Positions 5,192 through 8,894 of a stretch of 8,894 nt of DNA are shown piece by piece (positions within the stretch are counted from its first letter, which is position 1; each line of letters begins with the position of its first letter). The stretch is from Microcaldota archaeon (lineage in GTDB: Archaea > Micrarchaeota > Micrarchaeia > Micrarchaeales > CABMGC01), in assembly GCA_021851985.1 (NCBI GenBank), contig JAJZOS010000028.1, positions 1 through 8,894 on the forward strand. Reading direction: 5' to 3'. The notes under the pieces were generated by a model. It did no database searches. It was given only the letters and a program-made list of their open reading frames with translations, and had not been told where the DNA came from. Made by a program: the position numbers and the translations under genes.

Positions 5192-5824
5192 TCAGTACGT
5201 TGATTTCTGCATTACCTGCTTTTCGCCAATGGCAGATACGCTTTCGTTTTCCTTAAGATCGCGCAACATGCTGAAAATAGATCCTTTTCCTGTTCGCGTG
5301 CTGATAGGCATCCGAAGCTCTACTGCATATGGAATGCGCCAAACGTCATTACATATATCGTGGTACGTGTATCCATATCTGCTGAGCTCTATCTTCAGCT
5401 TATCCGGCTTTTTGGGGCGTTTGTCTGTCACCAATATAGTATAATATGGATCGCTTTTGCTGGAAGACATGAATGCTTCCATTTTTTTAAGAAATTTTTC
5501 ATCTATGAAGGCACTGCCATGCGTTTCTATGAGTATCTGGGAATTTTCATGCTGCATGCCAAGCACAAAATCAGGGGTATACGTTATTGCCTTATCGCCC
5601 AGAGTCAAATAAAACTTCGTTTCCTCGTACGTGTAGGGTATATTTAGGATATATAGTGCAACCCCCATGGACGCTTCAAAATTAGATTTGAACCTGTAGC
5701 CGTATTCTTCCCCTATTGTTCTGCGGAGTATTTGCTCGTACCTGAGGCACTCCGTCGGTGCAGGCATTAATAGCATTTGCATAATAAGGCATTTAACCTT
5801 ATCTATCATTTTGTATATTTGCAA
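5192..5824 (-). CDS. PD-(D/E)XK nuclease-fold protein, possibly inactive
   Basis: The middle of this 210-residue protein follows the restriction-endonuclease-like pattern. A helix (SNFEASMGVALYIL) carries Glu50, then IPYTYEE and a strand lead to YTPDF with Asp85, then a strand ending in IETHG with Glu100. In active members the last motif is E/D-x-K; here position 102 is His, so catalysis may be altered or lost. The later segment (YYTILVTDKRPKKPDKLKIEL) resembles the next strand and helix of the fold. The C-terminal 40 residues are charged and look disordered. The longest frame starts with TTG at 5822-5824; an ATG at 5807-5809 lies about 21 bases after a TATA-like ATTAAATAC (5826-5834) and is a better leaderless start. 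Some M-rich residues near 15-20 offer later starts. It is upstream of ftsZ, same strand, 69 bases apart. Substrate unknown; repair, recombination or defence roles are all possible. Confidence 0.7.
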   Translation of the reverse strand: MQIYKMIDKVKCLIMQMLLMPAPTECLRYEQILRRTIGEEYGYRFKSNFEASMGVALYILNIPYTYEETKFYLTLGDKAITYTPDFVLGMQHENSQILIETHGSAFIDEKFLKKMEAFMSSSKSDPYYTILVTDKRPKKPDKLKIELSRYGYTYHDICNDVWRIPYAVELRMPISTRTGKGSIFSMLRDLKENESVSAIGEKQVMQKSTY

Positions 5825-5825
5825 T

Positions 5826-5834
5826 GTATTTAAT
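5826..5834 (-). promoter_or_regulatory. TATA-like box of the nuclease-fold gene
   Basis: The minus strand reads ATTAAATAC. Its centre is about 21 bases before the ATG at 5807-5809 and very close to the TTG at 5824. This favours the ATG as the start of a leaderless message. The spacing is slightly short for a standard archaeal promoter. Confidence 0.35.
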
Positions 5835-5879
5835 GTGTAGTGCTGCTAAAATGTTTATGGGTCTTAAAATCAATGCTTA

Positions 5880-5886
5880 GGTGATC
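5880..5886 (+). promoter_or_regulatory. Shine-Dalgarno site of deoxyhypusine synthase
   Basis: GGTGATC is a seven-base match to the complement of the archaeal 16S rRNA 3' end (GATCACC). It sits two bases before the ATG at 5889, a close spacing that is nonetheless seen in archaea. It confirms the start. An AT-rich block at about 5846-5858 may be the TATA region. Confidence 0.7.
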
Positions 5887-5888
5887 AA

Positions 5889-6845
5889 ATGAATAAAAAG
5901 GATACGAAGAATGGCCTTCTGAAATACGACGTTAGGGACATAAAGCTAAAGAACAATATGTCTGTGCCTGAACTGATAGACGCCATGGATGATATCGGCG
6001 GATTCTCGGCTCAGCACATGGTTGACGGCATAAAGATAATAGGCAGGATGACAAAGGATAAAAAGTCCTTTAACTTCCTTTCATTCCCCGCGGACATAGT
6101 TTCTACCGGAACACGCGGCGTTCTTGCTGGCGCAGTAAAGCATTTCAATGCAATAATCACCACGGGAGGCACGCTTGACCACGATATTGCGCGGGCTTTC
6201 GGCGGCAAGTATTCGGTCGGATCGTTCAAGGCCGATGACGCGAAACTGCATTCGCTGGGAATTTATAGGCTCGGCAACGTCTTCATAGAAAATAAGGAGT
6301 ATGGATTGATGGTCGAGAATGCATTCAACGACATAATGAATGATATATACACGTCGAAAGATTACAAAAAGGAGTATAGCCCAAGCGAACTCATATACGA
6401 ATTCGGAAAACGCATCAAGGATCCAAATTCAATCTTAAGGCAGGCATATCTGCACAACGTTAAGATATTCAATCCGGGCATAGTTGATGGCGCATTCGGC
6501 ACACAGCTGAGCATATTTTCGCAGGATCATGACTTCAAGCTAAATGTGCTAAGGGACGAGCTTGAACTGAGCAACATTGCATTCGACAACAAGACAACGG
6601 GAGCGCTCATGATAGGAGGGGGCATAAGCAAACACCACGTAATATGGTGGAACCAGTTCAAGGGAGGGCTGGACTACGCTGTCTATATAACCACGGCGAC
6701 GCAATATGACGGAAGCCTTTCTGGAGCAAGGCTCACAGAAGCAGTTTCGTGGGGCAAGATAAAGGAGGATGCGAAGTATGTCACCATAGACGGAGATGCG
6801 ACAATAATACTGCCGATAATGTTTGCCGCGCTAAACCTGTTTTGA
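5889..6845 (+). CDS. dys: Deoxyhypusine synthase
   Basis: This NAD-dependent enzyme moves the aminobutyl group of spermidine to one lysine of translation factor aIF5A, the first step in making hypusine. The NAD-site region STGTRGVLAGAVKHF (72-86) and TTGGTLDHD (91-99) are present, as are FNPGIVDGAFG (194-204), GGGISKHH (243-250) and DYAVYITTA (262-270). The C-terminal signature SGARLTEAVSWGK carries the catalytic lysine (about 290) that forms the enzyme-substrate intermediate; it is intact. At 318 residues the length is normal for archaeal members. The start is fixed by GGTGATC at 5880-5886. It diverges from the nuclease-fold gene (64-base gap) and converges with the aCPSF2 gene (18-base gap), so it is probably transcribed alone. 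Its presence implies polyamines and aIF5A in this organism; the aIF5A gene is not in this window. Confidence 0.97.
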   Translation: MNKKDTKNGLLKYDVRDIKLKNNMSVPELIDAMDDIGGFSAQHMVDGIKIIGRMTKDKKSFNFLSFPADIVSTGTRGVLAGAVKHFNAIITTGGTLDHDIARAFGGKYSVGSFKADDAKLHSLGIYRLGNVFIENKEYGLMVENAFNDIMNDIYTSKDYKKEYSPSELIYEFGKRIKDPNSILRQAYLHNVKIFNPGIVDGAFGTQLSIFSQDHDFKLNVLRDELELSNIAFDNKTTGALMIGGGISKHHVIWWNQFKGGLDYAVYITTATQYDGSLSGARLTEAVSWGKIKEDAKYVTIDGDATIILPIMFAALNLF

Positions 6846-6863
6846 TATTCGCGCATTCGGGGC

Positions 6864-8117
6864 TTAAAGCTTTATTGCGTCCCCGACTTTCGGAGCATAT
6901 GCATCGAAGCCCTCAGCCCTGAGTTCTGATGCGAACCCGGTAGTGTTTTCCTCGCTTCCATGTACGCATATGACCACATTCGGCGCGCTTTCCCTTACAT
7001 ATCTGTAGAGGTCGCTCTTCCCGCAATGCGCTGAAAAATCGTAGGTGCTGACAGGCGTTTTTATTGACTTGAATGCATTGCGTATTTTTATCTTTCCGCC
7101 GTCGAGAAGCATGCGACCGTTGGTGCCCTCCACCTGATACCCTGTCAGGAATATCTTTGAATATTTATTAAGTCTTGATATGTAGTCTAATACCGGCCCG
7201 CCACTGAGCATGCCGGCAGTAGTGAGTATTACAGATGGCTGCCCCATAGCCTCTTCGCGCATGTCCATGGCATCTATGAAATTGGCTTTTTCTACTGCCT
7301 CTGCAAGCAGATCATAGTTGTCTATATAATCCGGAAATTCTAGGGCGATCTTCGTAGCTGCGCGAGCCATTCCGTCCACATATGTCGACTCTGCAAGCCC
7401 ATTCTTGTGCAGCAACGCAAGTATCTCTTGGCTCCTTCCAACTGCGAATACAGGAATGAGCGCAGTGCCTTTGCTTTCGAGCACCGTCTTTACATCTTCT
7501 ATGAAGCTCTTTGCGAGCTCGTCCCTGTTTGGATGGTCGCTGTTCGCGTATGTCGATTCTGTTATAAGCACGTCGCTCTTCACAATCTCTGCGCCCTTGT
7601 GCAGCAGCTGGCTATCCATCTTGTAATCCCCAGTATAGACTATGCGCTTGTAGTCCTTTGATGTAGGATTTTCTATCAGTGTTATTGCACTGCCGCTGAT
7701 GTGCCCGGCATCATAGAGTGAGATGTCGAACTTGCCGAAATGCTCCACCTCGCGGTATTCCATCGATTGGTAATGCTTCATGAAATCCTTGTACTGCTTC
7801 CTATGAAAATTTATTTCAGCATGCTGATCCCTGGCGATCTTAAGCGTATCCTCAAGCAGCAGCATTGTCGTCTTTTTGGTTGGCTCTGTCCCAAATATGG
7901 GCACCGTGAGCTTGTTGTATATCGACGGGGAATCGCCGCTGTGGTCAAGATGCGCATGGCTAAGCACCATCGCGTCTATGTCAGGCAGGCCTATCGGAAA
8001 CTCGTGTTTCTTGTCCTCTACTTTCATCCCGTAATCGAGCATTATCCTGCGCCCATCCTCCACCATTATGGATGAGCGTCCGACCTCCTGCGCGCCGCCA
8101 AAGAATTTAAATTGCAT
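6864..8117 (-). CDS. aCPSF2-type beta-CASP ribonuclease
   Basis: This is a zinc-dependent metallo-beta-lactamase/beta-CASP nuclease that acts on RNA. Motifs in order are: LDYG (27-30), HAHLDH (54-59, metal ligands), His139 in DAGHISGS, Asp164 in YTGDYK, then beta-CASP motif A (Glu187 in TESTYA), the GR-containing strand VFAVGRSQ (223-230), motif B (His364 in SAHC) and motif C (His386 in VHGSEEN). All expected metal ligands are visible, so it should be active. At 417 residues it lacks the N-terminal KH domains of aCPSF1 (about 630 residues). The opening FFGGAQEVGRS fits the short aCPSF2 group better than archaeal RNase J, though RNase J cannot be fully excluded. Likely roles are RNA 3'-end processing or decay. 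No close Shine-Dalgarno site exists; a GGAG lies 23 bases upstream of the ATG. It diverges from the winged-helix gene across 117 bases. Confidence 0.93.
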   Translation of the reverse strand: MQFKFFGGAQEVGRSSIMVEDGRRIMLDYGMKVEDKKHEFPIGLPDIDAMVLSHAHLDHSGDSPSIYNKLTVPIFGTEPTKKTTMLLLEDTLKIARDQHAEINFHRKQYKDFMKHYQSMEYREVEHFGKFDISLYDAGHISGSAITLIENPTSKDYKRIVYTGDYKMDSQLLHKGAEIVKSDVLITESTYANSDHPNRDELAKSFIEDVKTVLESKGTALIPVFAVGRSQEILALLHKNGLAESTYVDGMARAATKIALEFPDYIDNYDLLAEAVEKANFIDAMDMREEAMGQPSVILTTAGMLSGGPVLDYISRLNKYSKIFLTGYQVEGTNGRMLLDGGKIKIRNAFKSIKTPVSTYDFSAHCGKSDLYRYVRESAPNVVICVHGSEENTTGFASELRAEGFDAYAPKVGDAIKL

Positions 8118-8177
8118 GGTATATACCGATTATAAAACAACTCCTGAAAAGAAGTCATAGTTGATTATTTAAAGAAA

Positions 8178-8190
8178 TTATATAAATATT
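8178..8190 (+). promoter_or_regulatory. TATA box with purine-rich BRE in divergent region
   Basis: TTATATAAATATT follows a purine-rich AAAGAAA (8171-8177), the typical BRE-TATA layout. A start site near 8209 would give a leader of about 25 bases before the ATG at 8235. The element is nearly symmetrical, so it could also serve the aCPSF2 gene on the other strand, with a leader of about 40 bases. Confidence 0.6.
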
Positions 8191-8234
8191 CTTATCCTAT
8201 ATTGCTGTGTTGTTACTTTTTAGAGAATGATATA

Positions 8235-8894
8235 ATGGCGGATGAAATAAATTTTATGGATTTAATGGCGCTGAAGAAGTTGTCCCCTGATTCGGTTGTG
8301 GAGAAATTTGGGGGTTTGGTAAATTCGTCCTTCTTTGATGCTTCAAACATGCTAGGATCGTTGAAGATAAAGGGGCTCGTCGACTTTACGACCGCCGTGC
8401 CTGGGCAAAACCACATTGAGATAACGGATATAGGAAAGCAATTGCTTAACGATGCTGAGGCCAAAGCGGCGCTCCCGTTCGATCAACTCGATCTTGAGAT
8501 ACTAAAAAACCTTTCTGGCGGAAAGAGGAGCATGAATGATATAACTTCTGCGCTCAATATAAGGCCAAAGGATCTTGCCATGCATATAAACAAGCTATCC
8601 GTAAACCAATTCATGAATGCGGAATTTAGAAACGGCAATATTGACTTAATGCTTACCGAAAAGGGGTTCATGCAGGCCAAGGAAGGAATGCCGCGTATGC
8701 CAGCGGAACAGCATGCAGCGAATGCGAATGCCACACAAGCGCAAGGCATTGCAGGTGCAGGCAGCAATGATATCATGAACAAGCCGCAAAGCGAACCTAT
8801 GATCCCGGATGCCGGCGCAACTGGCGCACATGCCGGCAAAGCAGGGGCAGTACACGCATATCAGCAGCATGCTGCATCGCAAAGTACAGCAGGG
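8235..8894 (+). CDS. Tandem winged-helix protein, 3' end beyond window
   Basis: The frame is open from ATG 8235 to the window end (220 codons, no stop), so it is partial. Two winged-helix-like units follow each other. Unit 1 is about residues 8-72 (MDLMALKKL, then FDASNMLGSLKIKGLVDF and an IEITDIGKQLL wing/helix). Unit 2 is about 85-150 (LDLEILKNL, MNDITSALNIRPKDLAMHINKL, then IDLMLTEKGFMQAKE). The repeated pattern of helix, recognition-like helix, and hydrophobic strand plus 'T-x-x-G' helix supports a duplication. From about residue 151 the protein becomes low-complexity, rich in Ala, Gly, Gln, His and Met. The likely role is DNA binding or protein interaction in transcription or chromosome biology; target unknown. 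It is divergent from the aCPSF2 gene and has a good BRE-TATA. No strong Shine-Dalgarno site is visible. I do not recognise a named family. Confidence 0.8.
   Translation, partial: MADEINFMDLMALKKLSPDSVVEKFGGLVNSSFFDASNMLGSLKIKGLVDFTTAVPGQNHIEITDIGKQLLNDAEAKAALPFDQLDLEILKNLSGGKRSMNDITSALNIRPKDLAMHINKLSVNQFMNAEFRNGNIDLMLTEKGFMQAKEGMPRMPAEQHAANANATQAQGIAGAGSNDIMNKPQSEPMIPDAGATGAHAGKAGAVHAYQQHAASQSTAG

Noticed and set aside
8483..8839. Minus-strand frame with many Cys, Ala and Pro codons
   Set aside because: It lies antisense to the winged-helix gene and its composition mirrors that gene's Gln/Ala/Met-rich coding strand.
8863..8874. GCAGCATGCTGC perfect palindrome near the window end
   Set aside because: It falls within the low-complexity coding tail, where repeated CAG, CAT and GCT/GCA codons produce such palindromes.

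Overview
The window is archaeal. It encodes ribosomal protein S8e and deoxyhypusine synthase, both confined to archaea and eukaryotes, an aCPSF2-type beta-CASP ribonuclease, and tubulin-like FtsZ proteins of archaeal type. Several starts are preceded by TATA-like boxes, and some by GGTGATC- or GAGGT-type ribosome binding sites. Genes are compact, sometimes overlapping, and mixed with short unrecognised genes. Together with a moderate GC content and frequent ATA and AGG codons, this would suit a small-genome DPANN or ARMAN-like archaeon (Micrarchaeota, for example). That placement is inference; no rRNA is present to test it.

Layout. 1-207 (-): N-terminal piece of an FtsZ that stops just after the first nucleotide-binding loops. 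395-1024 (-): a membrane-anchored surface protein with many N-glycosylation sequons. 1025-1315: non-coding stretch with two hairpins. 1316-2995 (-): a tight overlapping cluster transcribed as S8e, then an unknown 133-residue protein, then ornithine carbamoyltransferase. 2996-3407: a 412-base divergent intergenic region with a 12-bp direct repeat around the likely S8e promoter. 3408-4007 (+): an unknown helical protein. 4031-5824 (-): a degenerate-looking PD-(D/E)XK nuclease-fold protein followed by a complete FtsZ. 5889-6845 (+): deoxyhypusine synthase. 6864-8117 (-): aCPSF2-like RNA-processing nuclease. 8235-8894 (+, open at the window end): a tandem winged-helix protein with an Ala/Gly/Gln/His-rich tail.

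How the genes fit together. Most recognisable genes are core information processing (S8e, hypusination of aIF5A, RNA 3'-end processing or decay) or cell division (two FtsZ genes on the same strand). Ornithine carbamoyltransferase is the only metabolic enzyme and sits oddly in a ribosomal-protein operon. The least explained parts are the 133-residue protein with a ribosomal-stalk-like C-terminal tail, the PD-(D/E)XK-like protein with His in place of the catalytic Lys next to ftsZ, the truncated second FtsZ, the repeat pair upstream of S8e, and the two-winged-helix protein. No CRISPR array, tRNA, rRNA, insertion sequence or defence island was recognised. Nothing here forms a clearly new multi-gene system by sequence alone.
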